DNA from: Entamoeba histolytica HM-1:IMSS
Taxonomy: Eukaryota; Evosea; Mastigamoebida; Endamoebidae
NCBI RefSeq assembly: GCF_000208925.1
Contig: NW_001914911.1
Location: 11,146 to 75,145, forward strand
DNA length: 64,000 nucleotides
Direction of reading: 5' to 3'
Shown here one piece after another: positions 43,122 to 53,404 of this stretch. The notes under the pieces were generated by a model. The model searched no databases. It was not told the origin of the DNA and saw only the letters and a program-made list of their open reading frames with translations. Within the stretch, counting starts at the first letter, position 1. Each line of letters starts with the position of its first letter. Both the position numbers and the translations under genes were made by a program.

Positions 43122-44771
43122 TTATTCATCAGAAATAATATCTCCATTTTTCATTGTCCAAATATTTCCATGCATTTCCATAAATTCACTAACATGACGT
43201 TTTATTTCAGTTAATGAAATAATTTCATTAGAACCATTAAATTTCATTGATTGTAAATGAGTTCTTAATTCTTGTTGTGTAAATTTTTGTTTTTCAATAG
43301 CAAATTGAAGAATAGCATTTCTAACTTCTTCATTTTTATCTTTAGGACATTTTTTTCCAACATAAACAGATCCAATATGATATGAAATAGGTTCTAATGT
43401 TGCTTCAATAATTTCTTGTGTAATAGTTTGTTTATATAATTTACTTGTTTTACGTTTAGTTTCTTTCTTTACACCATCAATAAGTGTTGAAATTTTCATA
43501 GCACCTTCTTTTAGTAATAATCCTTTTAATAATTGAGATAATGGTTCTTGATTTTCTTGATTTAATGATCCAATTACTTTCTTTTTATCAGTTATTATTT
43601 TTCCAAATGAAAATTCATCTCCTTCAACATCAAGTTCTTTCATTCTTTTAATAACACCTTCTTTAACTGTTTTCCAATGTTGCTTACTTGATTGTGCAAG
43701 TGTTGTCCATTCATTTTCTGTTTCTTCATCTTCAACTTTAGCAACCCAATAATATTCTCCATATTCTGGTTTAACTAATGTACAATAGTTATCAAAAACT
43801 TTTCTTACCATTTTAATTCTTTGTGTATAATTTGGCCATAACTCTTCTATATCTTCCATCTTAACTTTTTTCTTTAATGAAAGTGTAGATAATACAATTT
43901 CTCTAACACAATTTTCTCGTTCTCCAATTTCTTGAATAAATTCTCCTTTTAAAACTAATGCCCCATTAACAAGATAACATAATTCAGCTAACCATCCTGT
44001 TAATGCTGATTCTGAACTTTTTAATACTTCTGTAATTCTTGATAATTTCATAATTCTACCAATACGTAATGTATCAATAATTCTATCTCGATTTTGTAAT
44101 AAAGGTGCTGGTTGTTCAATTAATGGTGCAAGTTTATTAATATATTCTTTAACATCATTTTCCCATTCAATTTTCCCTTTTGATGATTTAATCATTCTTT
44201 CTACAACTTCAATAGTTTCATTGGAAGTAGTATCATTTAATTTCATTTTGATAGCTTCTTCTGCTTCATCCTTTTTTAATTGTTCTAAATCTTTTTGTTT
44301 CTTTGTTGGTGCTGCTGAAACTGCAATTTTTTTCTTCTTTCCATCTGCAGTCATTCCTTCTGCTTTTTCTGGTTTTTCATCAATTATATCTTCGTCAATA
44401 TATTGAAGTTGTGGTCTCATTTGTGCAATTGTAGAAACAGGAAATAATACTAATGTTGGTTGATTTTTAACTTCTTTAACAAATCCAACAGCATAATTAG
44501 CTTTATTTTCAGTAACTGTTCCTTTGTATGTTTGAGATGTAATTTTATAAATACTTTCTTCATCAATAAAGTCTTGTTCTAACTTTACATCCATTTCAAT
44601 TCCTTTTTGTAGTGGTTTGTATCTCACTTCTTTTACTTGTGATAAGTCAAATGGTCTCCATGCTAATCGTGTTGGATATTGCATAAGAAATAATTCTTGT
44701 TCATTACTATCACATAAATATACTGGCATTTCTAATTCAACAGGATCATTCTCATCATTATATTCTTCCAT
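43122..44771 (-). CDS. RPC5: RNA polymerase III subunit RPC5 (Sin-like)
   Basis: The 549-aa protein carries the RPC5/Sin N terminus: DPVELEMPVYLCDSNEQELFLMQYPTRLAWRPFDL, then RYKPLQKGIEMDVKL and a KANYAVGFVKEVKNQPTLVLFPVSTIAQMRPQLQYID block that pairs with RPC4. A Lys/Glu linker (about 120-185) follows, and the C-terminal half contains winged-helix-like segments (LKSSESALTGWLAELCYLVNGALVLKGEF; FTQQELRTHL). RPC5 with RPC4 forms the TFIIF-like subcomplex of Pol III that helps termination and reinitiation on tRNA and 5S genes. Length lies between yeast Rpc37 and human POLR3E. Convergent with the TMK, 22 bases between stops. Confidence 0.88.
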   Translation of the reverse strand: MEEYNDENDPVELEMPVYLCDSNEQELFLMQYPTRLAWRPFDLSQVKEVRYKPLQKGIEMDVKLEQDFIDEESIYKITSQTYKGTVTENKANYAVGFVKEVKNQPTLVLFPVSTIAQMRPQLQYIDEDIIDEKPEKAEGMTADGKKKKIAVSAAPTKKQKDLEQLKKDEAEEAIKMKLNDTTSNETIEVVERMIKSSKGKIEWENDVKEYINKLAPLIEQPAPLLQNRDRIIDTLRIGRIMKLSRITEVLKSSESALTGWLAELCYLVNGALVLKGEFIQEIGERENCVREIVLSTLSLKKKVKMEDIEELWPNYTQRIKMVRKVFDNYCTLVKPEYGEYYWVAKVEDEETENEWTTLAQSSKQHWKTVKEGVIKRMKELDVEGDEFSFGKIITDKKKVIGSLNQENQEPLSQLLKGLLLKEGAMKISTLIDGVKKETKRKTSKLYKQTITQEIIEATLEPISYHIGSVYVGKKCPKDKNEEVRNAILQFAIEKQKFTQQELRTHLQSMKFNGSNEIISLTEIKRHVSEFMEMHGNIWTMKNGDIISDE

Positions 44772-45069
44772 TGTGTTTTAACTTGTCTCTTTTTATTTTT
44801 AAAGGGTTTTTCTTTTTTATCATTTTTCTTTTTTGAGTTTTTTGTTATTCCTTTATGAAATTTCAAAAAATTGTTAAAGAAGATAAAAACTTTTAATTTT
44901 TTCTTATATTCTTCTTGTTCTATATTAAGGATATTATTTCTGTAAAAATAATTTATGAAATCGAAGACTGTAATAAAGAAAATTTAGCTTTATTATTTTT
45001 ATTTCATTGAGTAGAAAAAAAAAAGATTTAATAGAATCTGAGAAAAAAAGAACTTAAAAAATAAAAGTG

Positions 45070-45240
45070 ATGGGATTTCTTGGTATTGCAAAAGAAAATC
45101 TTGCAATGTACATTGTTACATTTTTCTTCTTATTGTTGGTGATGGTCTTTTCAGTAATTGCTTTTATTCTTATTACAACAGAAAATGTCAAATTTGATTA
45201 CACAGAACCAAACATTGTAGTCGTGAATAATTTGAATTGA
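45070..45240 (+). CDS. 56-aa single-span membrane peptide
   Basis: ATGGGATTTCTTGG opens a 56-codon frame ending TGA at 45240. The product has a short polar N terminus (MGFLGIAKENLAMY), one strongly hydrophobic helix at about 15-36 (IVTFFFLLLVMVFSVIAFILI), and a polar tail (TTENVKFDYTEPNIVVVNNLN). It sits alone between divergent RPC5 and the Rrp6-like gene with about 300 and 115 bases on either side, room for its own promoter. Hydrophobic placement and third-position A/T pattern look coding. Similar size and layout occur in small subunits of ER complexes, but I cannot name it. Confidence 0.65.
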   Translation: MGFLGIAKENLAMYIVTFFFLLLVMVFSVIAFILITTENVKFDYTEPNIVVVNNLN

Positions 45241-45355
45241 TTTAAATAATTATGATGTTTTTTCATCTTCATTCTTTGTTTTTTTTATCTTTCTAAATGA
45301 AAAGACACTTGTCTAAAAGTGTAAATTTGTTAAAGAAAAGTTATTAAATCACAAA

Positions 45356-46966
45356 ATGCAGAATTTACTGGATGATGCTGATAAAGCTATTAAAGGAGGT
45401 GTGAATAATAATGAAGAATCAAAAAGTCATTTAATCAAGTTAATTAAAAAGGTGCTTGATGACTTAGGATATTCTGATGATCCTGAAACTATTCTTACAA
45501 ATCCAAAAAAAATACTTGAACTTTCAAATAGTATTATTCATCAATGTAATGAATATCTTAATGAGAAACAAAATCCATCTAAAATTCTTGTTTCTCCAAA
45601 AGTTAATCTTTCTGTTTATTCATTAGAATCTCTTGACCATCGAATTAACTCAAAAAATGCTCTACTTCCTATTGCAATTGAAAATAATACTTATGAAATT
45701 GAATCACCTATTTTATTCTTTGGAGATGATACAAAACAAGTTTGGCAATATCAATTTCAAGATAATCAACTTTTACCAAAGATGGAAGATATGAGTCTTA
45801 TTGAAGTTTCTACTAAAGAAGAATTAAAATCTTTTATGGGAAGAGTTATGCAATATCACCAAGTTTCTCTTTCATTTGGTATTGATAAAAGAAACAATTA
45901 TAGAGGATATCTTTGTATTCTTTTTGTTGCTTTCAGTCATTTTGTTTATGTTCTGGATATTTTAAAATTAAAAGAATCTTTTGAAACAACATCTCTTCTT
46001 TTTGAAAGTACTTCCATTGAAAAAGTATGTTATAAAGCTTTTGGAATCAGAGCATTATATTATCAATTTAAAATAACCACAAATAATGTATTTTTACTCG
46101 ATGTAGCTTGTCAAAAAATGAATATCTGTTATAACTATGCTGATTTATTTAAAACAATGACAGATAGAATTCCTGAGACAAATGATGAATGGATGATTCG
46201 ACCTTATTCAAAATATGTCATTTGTTGGTTTGGATTAGACACATTACAACTTCTTAATTTCTCCATTAAGATTCGAAATAAGTTAATAGAACAACATCTT
46301 CTTCATGATGTATTTGTGGAAAGTGATAAAGAAATATTACCAGGTGGAAGAAAATATGAAATGAAACGAATCATTAAGAAGAGAGCATCTTATAGAAAAT
46401 ACTCTAAAGAGCAATTTAAGGCATTTAGTCAATTGTGTGAATGGAGAGAAAAAACAGCAAGAAATCAAAACATTAGTGTGAATGAAATTCTAAAACTTGG
46501 TGAAATTGAAAAATTAATTGCAAGTGGTGCTTCCAGTTTAGAAGAATTTAGTGATGTTTTACCAAACAATGGGATGGTATTATTGTATGGAGATGAAATT
46601 ACTTCGATTTTGCATGACTATCATTTTCATTTTAACTCTACCAAACAACATGGTTGGATTAATGTTGAAGGTGTATTTTCTAAAGAAGAGCCAATGATGA
46701 TATTCAAACACTGTGAATGGAAAGAACAAGAAAGAAAGTTAAAAGAAACTATTCAAGAACCGTATGATGTTTTATCTACTAATGACACTACTCCCTTGGA
46801 ACAAATGATTTTAAAAAAAGTATTATTAACACCTTCTGAGGAAGGGTATGAAGAATTAGGAAGTGAACATACTCCATCACCTCAACTACCAGAGTCTATA
46901 GAAGAAATATACAAATGGTCGAGATTAAGTCGTAAAATTAACAAGAAAAAAATAAATAAAATGTAA
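45356..46966 (+). CDS. Rrp6/EXOSC10-like protein with degenerate exonuclease site
   Basis: The 536-aa product follows the Rrp6 plan: an N-terminal helical part (PMC2NT-like, about 1-85), a DEDD-type exonuclease fold (about 150-325) and an HRDC domain (KEQFKAFSQLCEWREKTARNQNISVNEILKLGEIEKLI, about 350-400). In active enzymes motif I reads VDxE; here the equivalent is SFGIDKRNNYRGYLCIL, without the Asp-x-Glu pair. The expected Asp of motif II falls in CYKAFGIRALYYQF, and motif III keeps only WFGLDT. Most metal ligands therefore seem lost. Rrp6 trims snoRNAs and rRNA with the nuclear exosome; this copy may act as scaffold only. A box C/D snoRNA gene follows 123 bases downstream. Confidence 0.72.
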   Translation: MQNLLDDADKAIKGGVNNNEESKSHLIKLIKKVLDDLGYSDDPETILTNPKKILELSNSIIHQCNEYLNEKQNPSKILVSPKVNLSVYSLESLDHRINSKNALLPIAIENNTYEIESPILFFGDDTKQVWQYQFQDNQLLPKMEDMSLIEVSTKEELKSFMGRVMQYHQVSLSFGIDKRNNYRGYLCILFVAFSHFVYVLDILKLKESFETTSLLFESTSIEKVCYKAFGIRALYYQFKITTNNVFLLDVACQKMNICYNYADLFKTMTDRIPETNDEWMIRPYSKYVICWFGLDTLQLLNFSIKIRNKLIEQHLLHDVFVESDKEILPGGRKYEMKRIIKKRASYRKYSKEQFKAFSQLCEWREKTARNQNISVNEILKLGEIEKLIASGASSLEEFSDVLPNNGMVLLYGDEITSILHDYHFHFNSTKQHGWINVEGVFSKEEPMMIFKHCEWKEQERKLKETIQEPYDVLSTNDTTPLEQMILKKVLLTPSEEGYEELGSEHTPSPQLPESIEEIYKWSRLSRKINKKKINKM

Positions 46967-47088
46967 TTCAAGTATTAAAAAGAAATAAATAGAAAGAATA
47001 ATTAAATAATATAATTATAAAAAGAAATAAACCCATAATTTACAGAATAATAAAAAAATTAAATTAACAAGAAAAGAAAAAAAAGATA

Positions 47089-47173
47089 AATGAAGATGAT
47101 GACTAGACTTGGCAGTCTCCCTGTTCGCAGTTTCATACTGAATAAATATGAGGATAAAGGGTTCTGATTCATT
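47089..47173 (+). ncRNA. Box C/D snoRNA, predicted SSU rRNA 2'-O-methylation guide
   Basis: All elements of a C/D snoRNA are present in 85 bases: 5' stem AATGAA (47089-47094) complementary to 3' stem TTCATT (47168-47173), box C ATGATGA (47096-47102), box D' CTGA (47138-47141), box C' ATGAGGA (47148-47154, one mismatch) and box D CTGA (47164-47167). The guide before D' contains CGCAGTTTCA (47126-47135), perfectly complementary to the highly conserved SSU rRNA motif TGAAACTGCG near the 5' domain; pairing may continue upstream with G-U pairs. By the fifth-base rule the target is the first A of the GAAAC. The guide upstream of D is short and no target is proposed. A T-run follows at once. It lies in the spacer between two + strand genes. 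Confidence 0.85.
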
Positions 47174-47266
47174 TTTTTGCTTTTTACAATAATTAAATTT
47201 GTTTTATAAAAATAAGAAAAGTTAAAAAACAAATCAAAAAGAGTTGAAACTCAAAAATTGAAAGAC

Positions 47267-48109
47267 ATGAGTCAAATGGATCAACCAATATTTTATAATG
47301 ATGAGTTTATTCTTGCACTAAACAGAAATGACCTTAATATGGCATATCACATTTTACGTAATTCATACCAAATTATCTATGAAGTTATCCAATCAACAGC
47401 ACCAAGTTTGTTAAATGAGAAAATTACTTATATTGGTAGTTAGTACTTATTTTTAGAGAGTGTTGCTGAATTAAATACAAAAATAAGTGAAAACACTAAA
47501 ACTGTTACTCAAATGTGTGAGAATGCTAAGACTGAAACAGCTAAATTAATGCAACAAATTGAAGAACAGGAAAAGTCCATTCCTGACCTTCAACAAATGT
47601 ATGAATTGACACAACGACAATTAGCTGAACGTACAATCATTTTAAAGAATCAAGTTAAACTCCAAAAAGATGATAATGCTCAATTAAAAACAATGTACAA
47701 TAAAATTCAATCTACTCAAGAAGATGAATTTAACCAAATCTTAGAAGAAGCCCAAAAACCATTAGAACTTCAGGTTGAAGAACTTAAAAAAGAAAAAGAA
47801 CAATTAACTAATGAGGTTGATCAATTAAAAGCACAATCAAAGAATAAAGAAGAACTTCTTAAAGTTGAAGAAGAATTCCAACAAGAAAAACAAAAACTTG
47901 AAGCAGAAATTAAAGAAGTTCAACAAAAAATTAATGCAAGAAATGCTGAAGTTCAAAAATCACAAAATGAAAATGATGCTTTGGTTGATGAAGCAAAACA
48001 AAAAGATGCCATTATCCAAAAAATGAATTATGAAATGATTCAGAAAGATACTGAAATTAAAAAGTTACGAGCTGAACTTGAAGGTAAAATTGTTGACAGT
48101 TATGCTTAA
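47267..48109 (+). CDS. Coiled-coil protein, two exons
   Basis: Exons 47267-47405 and 47457-48109 flank a 51-base intron (GTTTGTT...TTTAG), giving 263 aa. I start at the ATG at 47267 because the frame upstream has no ATG. The first 45 residues form a compact segment (FYNDEFILALNRNDLNMAYHILRNSYQIIYEVI). From about 47 to the end the chain is a continuous coiled coil rich in Gln, Glu and Lys with leucine heptads. There is no membrane span or known motif. It could be a structural, tethering or cytoskeletal protein; coiled coils do not allow a family call. Confidence 0.78.
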
Positions 48110-48227
48110 ATAACTTCTTTATTCACTTCATCTGATTTTTGTTATTTATTTATTTTTTTGTTTAATCATTTCTTTACTTCAATTGTTAAAAAATAGAGAG
48201 AAGAATGAACTGAATATTTTCATTTTG

Positions 48228-49205
48228 ATGAATATTCATTATGACTCTATAAAAAAGAAAGTCTCTTTTTCACCTAATGGAATAACTCCTCTTAGATATT
48301 TTGTATGTTTTGTATTATCAAATTTACCAATTATATATTTATTATATTATGTTATTACATTAATTGTGTCTATGTTTAATAATGAATTTACAATGTCAAT
48401 GGGAAATAGATTATTTTCATTAACTAAAAAATCTGTAATGGATCCACAAAACGTTTCAATCATCACAGCAATATTACTTTCTATTTTATCAATTATACGT
48501 TCAGAAAAAGAACATTTAAAACTTTTATTGCCAAAATTGTCAATTCTCATTAATTACATTGTCTTTTATTATCTTTGTAGATTATGTATCAAAAAATTAT
48601 CAGAACTTCTCAAAGACCCAATGTGTCAATCTTTTCATTCAAATTATAAAAGTATCTCATCATTTTCTTTCGCTACAACTTTTTTCTTTCTTGTCTTTTC
48701 CCATTTATTATCATCTTCAGATTCAATAGAAACAGACATTCGTCCTATTAGTTATATTACTACATTCCCTCAATATCCACCAGCACCTTTGTCCCTTTAT
48801 TATCAAAGTATTGGACCATTTTCATGTAGGTTTAGTAGATGTTGTGAAAAATTATTATTTGGAATGAATTGTAGTTATCATTTTGCTATGTATCATTTAT
48901 TAATTTTATATGTTGTTTCTTCTATATTAACATCAAATGATATGTTAGAAAATGGAAATCATTCTCATCAACAATCATTTTATGGAGTATTACTTGCATA
49001 TATATCTATGTTTATTATAGACTCTATTGAGTTTTATTGTCGTCCTTGGTTTAATAGTTGTATGATGGTTAATGTTTTATATTTTATATTTTTTCATATA
49101 ACAACTCCTTCAAAAGGATTAAATATAACACTGTGTCATCTAATTTCATTAGCAAATGGCTTTTTATCATTTTATATTTATCGAAAATCATTAATTCATT
49201 ATTAA
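48228..49205 (+). CDS. Polytopic membrane protein of unknown family
   Basis: The first in-frame ATG is at 48228, giving 325 aa. Six to eight hydrophobic segments are visible, among them YFVCFVLSNLPIIYLLYYVIT, IITAILLSILSII, LSILINYIVFYYLC, FSFATTFFFLVFSHLL, FAMYHLLILYVVSSIL, YGVLLAYISMFII and VNVLYFIFFHI. Polar loops are short; a Pro/Tyr-rich loop (TTFPQYPPAPLSLYYQ) and a Cys pair (CRFSRCCEKLLFGMNC) separate the halves. No transporter, acyltransferase or GPCR signature was recognised, and there is no obvious cleavable signal. Probably an ER or Golgi membrane protein. Confidence 0.7.
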   Translation: MNIHYDSIKKKVSFSPNGITPLRYFVCFVLSNLPIIYLLYYVITLIVSMFNNEFTMSMGNRLFSLTKKSVMDPQNVSIITAILLSILSIIRSEKEHLKLLLPKLSILINYIVFYYLCRLCIKKLSELLKDPMCQSFHSNYKSISSFSFATTFFFLVFSHLLSSSDSIETDIRPISYITTFPQYPPAPLSLYYQSIGPFSCRFSRCCEKLLFGMNCSYHFAMYHLLILYVVSSILTSNDMLENGNHSHQQSFYGVLLAYISMFIIDSIEFYCRPWFNSCMMVNVLYFIFFHITTPSKGLNITLCHLISLANGFLSFYIYRKSLIHY

Positions 49206-49353
49206 TTATTCTCAATTTGTTGTTTTTATTTACTTCCACTCACTCTTTTACTTTCATCAAGTAAATTATATAAATGTTATATATAACATTTATATAATAT
49301 GGTTGTTTTTTTTAAAGAAGAACTAAGAAATATAAACAATCAATAACGTTGAG

Positions 49354-51368
49354 ATGTCAGAATTTGTAGCATTTAATTCTACTGTACTTCCTGACAATGA
49401 CTCAATGTTAAAGAAATATTCAATTCCATTAGTTTTACAAATAACACCTTTTGCTGAAAAGGAGGTACCTAATATTCAAGTAAATGCAGTTTCAGATATG
49501 CCACGGTTTGTTTAATTATTTTAAAGATAAAAGGATAGTATTAAATAAGAAGGTGTGCATATTGTAGAGCATTTATGAGTAAAGAAATGAATTGGATTAG
49601 ATTAGGAGGAAAATATATTTGTGGATATTGTCGTCATAGTAATGAAAAGTTTTATTTGAGATATAAATTTATGGAACGAGATGGTGTTAACTCATTTCCT
49701 GAATTAACTAATGACGTTTATGAATTTGAGTATCAGAAGTCAATGAATACTATTTACCAAACAATTATTATGATAGACACTTCTTATAATTTTATTCAAA
49801 CAAAGGATTATAAGAATATGCTTATTTCATTGAAAAGTTATGTTAATAATTCTATTTCTTTACGTCATTATATTTGTATTATTACATATAATACTAGTAT
49901 TACTTTATATCAGATTGGAGATACTACAAGACAATTGAATTTTCCTATTATTGATGAGAAAGTTAGTCAATATACAATTCCTTATTATAAATCAATATTT
50001 ATTAATTCAGATAATAAGCAACGTATTAATGAATTATTTGACTCTTTATTAGATATTGAACAAATGAAAGAATTAACAGAAAATAATCCAAGAGGGTGTT
50101 GTTTTGGTACGTGTCTTGAATTAGCAAATGATTTATTAAATGCACGTGGTGGTACTATTATTTCTGTGTGTGGAACAAAATGTGGATTAGGAAAAGGGGT
50201 TTTATCAAAGAAAGTTAATGAAAATTATTTTAATTCAACACAAGAACCTATATTATTACAGCCTGATCATTCTAATGATTTCTATCAAAAAATAGCATTA
50301 CATTGTTCTGCAGTTAATACTGTTGTTCATATGTTCTTATTTGAAAATGAAGACTTAAATGTTCCAACTATTTCAGAGTGTTGTCATCTTACAAATGGAG
50401 TATTAAAAGTTTATCAACCAAACACAACACCTTTACAAAATATAGTAATAGATTTATCTAATTTAATACCATTTGCATTTGATTGTGCAATTAGATTAAG
50501 ACAACCTAATTTCATTAATATAGATTATGTAAATGGTCATTATTTTCAAAAAACAATTACAAATTATACAATGCCTGTACTTAGAAAAGACTCAACATTT
50601 GTTTTTCATCTTTCAATCAATGGTGAAATTAAATATTCTAAAGCTCTTTTTCAATTTGGACTATCTTATATTACTAGTGATGGTTCTAAAAGAACACGTG
50701 TTTTTAATATTGGGTTAAATGTATCTTCTAATATACAAGACTTTATGACAAATATCAATACACAAGCTACTATTAATGCATTATTATCCCAAACATTAAT
50801 TCAAGCTCAACAATATACTTTAAATCAATCAATCTCTAAAACAATGGATTCTTTAATAACATATAAAAATCTTCTTGTTCAAGGATCATTCCTTCCTATT
50901 TATTTGTATGGAATGAGTAAACATGAATTCTTTAATAATAAACAATTATCTGTTGATTCTCGTTATGAATTATTGTATCATTTACAAACATTTTCTCCAT
51001 CTTTATTATCTGAATTTGTTCCATTATTATACAAAGTTATTGCATTTGATGATGTTCAACAAACTCAATTATCTTCCTCATTAATTACAAAAGATATTTT
51101 TGTGTTAGTCACAAACCAAATAATTGTTATTGTACCTCAAGACATTGAACCAATAAATCTTCAACAATGGTTATGCATTTCTTCTTTAAATGAAGTAGAA
51201 TCTATTATAGATTGGAACACATGTTTAATAAAAGAAGCAATCAAAAAGATTAAAAATATGAATAAAATGCTTAGTGTTGTTTTTACACTTTATGGATCAA
51301 CACAATTCCAACAAAAAGTGTCTCATTGTTTTATTTTTGATGATTCAAAATATCGTCAATTCCTTTAA
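49354..51368 (+). CDS. SEC24-like COPII coat protein, two exons
   Basis: Exons 49354-49505 and 49550-51368 join over a 44-base intron (GTTTGTT...AAATAAG), giving 656 aa. The acceptor is AAG, chosen because it restores MPRRCAYCRAFMSKE, the Sec23/24 zinc finger (CAYC and CGYC pairs) that the neighbouring TAG would break with a stop. The trunk domain begins with YQTIIMIDTSYNFI, and the beta/helical region contains ALFQFGLSYITSDGSKRTRVFNIGLNVSSNI, typical of Sec24. A gelsolin-like end follows. Sec24 selects cargo in ER exit vesicles. The chain lacks the long Pro/Gln-rich N terminus of most Sec24s, so it is one of the shorter paralogues; Sec23 is less likely. Confidence 0.8.
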
Positions 51369-51422
51369 AATAGAACATCATTAAACAAATAATCGTTTCT
51401 AAACATTTAATTTATTTTTTAC

Positions 51423-52148
51423 TTAGAAACTTAACCAATTCTGTTCAAAGTCTGCAGCTGAGTCTAAGAACTGTCCTTTTAATGAATATTTAGAGAAATG
51501 TGATGGTAAATTTAAATATGACTTTAAATACCGTGCTTTAGCCTGTCCTTTCCATCCAACAAAAAGAATTAACCCACATGCTTCTTTATTACTTTTTCTT
51601 GCTTCTGCACAAGTCGTTCCATCACTAAAACTATAAATTTCCTTTCATCACTAATAAATCTTTTTTTTAACAAACTATTCAGTAATTTTAAATGCACAAA
51701 AATCTGCTAAACAATCACTACTAGCACAATCATTACAATCTGTATCCCAATCAACTGACTCAATATGTGAATCATCATCAAGATTTACTTGTACTGAAAC
51801 TAATTTTGGTATTTGACTTGCTGAATATACAAGATGTGGTTCTGAATATCTATAATTTACAAGTACTCTACAATAAATGTCATCGTTTGTTTTATTCCCT
51901 ATTAAATCATAGAAATTATTAATTTTTAATTTTGTCATTACGTCAGTCGGAATTACAAATGACCTTCCAGCAAATGGTTTAGTTTCATTACCTGAATCAC
52001 TGTAAAATAATACTAAAATTCCACTATGAAGTGATCCATCAATTTTGTATGAATCATTTTTAATTCGTTCATTAATAGCATCGAATGAATTTTCATTATC
52101 ATCAGACGCTGCATGAGCGAAACAAAGAAGTGCAAAAAACACTATCAT
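51423..52148 (-). CDS. Secreted small Cys-containing protein, two exons
   Basis: Exons 52148-51676 and 51630-51423 join over a 45-base intron (GTTTGTT...TATAG), giving 226 aa. Translation should begin at the ATG at 52148; a signal peptide (MIVFFALLCFAHA) follows directly. The mature chain has an acidic Asp/Asn-rich region, an FAGRSFVIPTDVM beta segment, a Cys cluster (CNDCASSDCLADFCAF) across the exon end, and a second-exon domain with TTCAEARKSNKEACGLILFVGWKGQ. Even Cys count suggests disulfides. I do not recognise the family; it is presumably lumenal or secreted. Confidence 0.8.
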
Positions 52149-52430
52149 CACTTATGTCTTTTTAAGTTTTTTTTTGATAACACTATTATTCTATTTTTAG
52201 ATAGTAGAAAAATAAAAATATGATTCTAAAAAAAAGTATATTTACCTTCTTTAAATAACTTTTATAATATTGCCATTCCTCACTTTTTATTTACCTTCCT
52301 CCAAAATAAGGAAAATCACTAAACAATCTCTACAGAAGTGTTGAAAATAAAAGAAAAAAACAGTCTTAAAAAGTAAGATTGTTATTTAAAAACAAAAAAA
52401 TAAAAGAAAAATAAAGAAAAAGAACAAATC

Positions 52431-53309
52431 ATGTCAACATCAGGAAGAAACCATAAAGCAGAACAAATGTTTGCAGAAGCAAATACTCTCCAAAATAAAT
52501 GGTCTTTTTTCAATAAAGAAGCAAACATGACTGATGCAGCAGAATTATTTAATAAAGCTGCTAATTTATTTAAGGCTAGTGAAGAATACGACAGAGCAGC
52601 AGAGGCATATGATCGTGCATATTTATTATCAACAAAATTAGGTGATAATTCAAGTGCAAATAAGGCAGCATTAAACAAAGCATTATGTTTGTCAAAAGGA
52701 GCACATCCAGAAGATGCAATTGCACCACTTGAAAATGTTGTTGAGAATTATATAACTAATGGATCATTTTCACAAGCAGCAAAAACAGAACAAGAGATTG
52801 CAAAGTTGTATGAAAGTATGAAAAAATATGATAAAGCTTCTGAGGCATATAAAACAGCAGCTGGGCATTATGAAATGGATAACAGACCAGCGTCTGCATT
52901 GCCATTTAAAATTTCAGCAGCTAAGCTTGATGCATTAAGTGGACAATTATTGAATGCATATGAAACATTTGATAAGATAGGGATGGATGCACTCAATTCT
53001 GGAGCACTTCGATTTGGAGCAAAAGAACATTTTGTTAATGCGATTATCTGCCAAATTGCTAATGACGATGAAATTGGAGCAGAAAAGTCAGTTGAAAAAT
53101 ATAAAGTAATTGACCCATCAATTTCTTCAGAAAGGGATTATAAGACTATGAGTGATATTATTGAATCAGTTAAACAAATGGATGCAGAGAAATTTAAAGG
53201 AGTCATAGCAGGATATGCTCAAATGAAACAAGTTGATGAATTCAGAAAACAAATGTTTGATATCATCAAACAAAAGTTAGAAGATAATGCCAATGCTGGG
53301 TTACTTTAA
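52431..53309 (+). CDS. SNAP: Alpha-SNAP (Sec17) vesicle-fusion adaptor
   Basis: The 292-aa protein has the full length and motif order of alpha-SNAP: AEQMFAEANTLQNKWSFFNKEANMTDAAELFNKAANLFK at the N terminus, then TPR-like helical pairs (EYDRAAEAYDRAY, HPEDAIAPLENVVENYITNGSFSQAAKTEQEIAKLYE, KYDKASEAYKTAAGHYE), and the C-terminal LDxx-type KQKLEDNANAGLL that stimulates NSF ATPase. It attaches NSF to SNARE complexes for their disassembly after fusion. The conserved terminal Leu is present. No intron. Confidence 0.95.
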   Translation: MSTSGRNHKAEQMFAEANTLQNKWSFFNKEANMTDAAELFNKAANLFKASEEYDRAAEAYDRAYLLSTKLGDNSSANKAALNKALCLSKGAHPEDAIAPLENVVENYITNGSFSQAAKTEQEIAKLYESMKKYDKASEAYKTAAGHYEMDNRPASALPFKISAAKLDALSGQLLNAYETFDKIGMDALNSGALRFGAKEHFVNAIICQIANDDEIGAEKSVEKYKVIDPSISSERDYKTMSDIIESVKQMDAEKFKGVIAGYAQMKQVDEFRKQMFDIIKQKLEDNANAGLL

Positions 53310-53404
53310 GAAGGACGATTCATTTTGAAAAATTTATTGTTTTTATATCACTTTTTAATAAACCAGATAAAACAAACTGAAAGAAAGAACTATAAATACA
53401 TTTA

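Noticed and set aside
47089..47173. tRNA-like look of the stretch containing TTCGCAG
   Set aside because: No acceptor stem, anticodon arm or B box fits; the boxes C/D and terminal stem explain it fully. Entamoeba tRNA genes usually lie in tandem arrays elsewhere.
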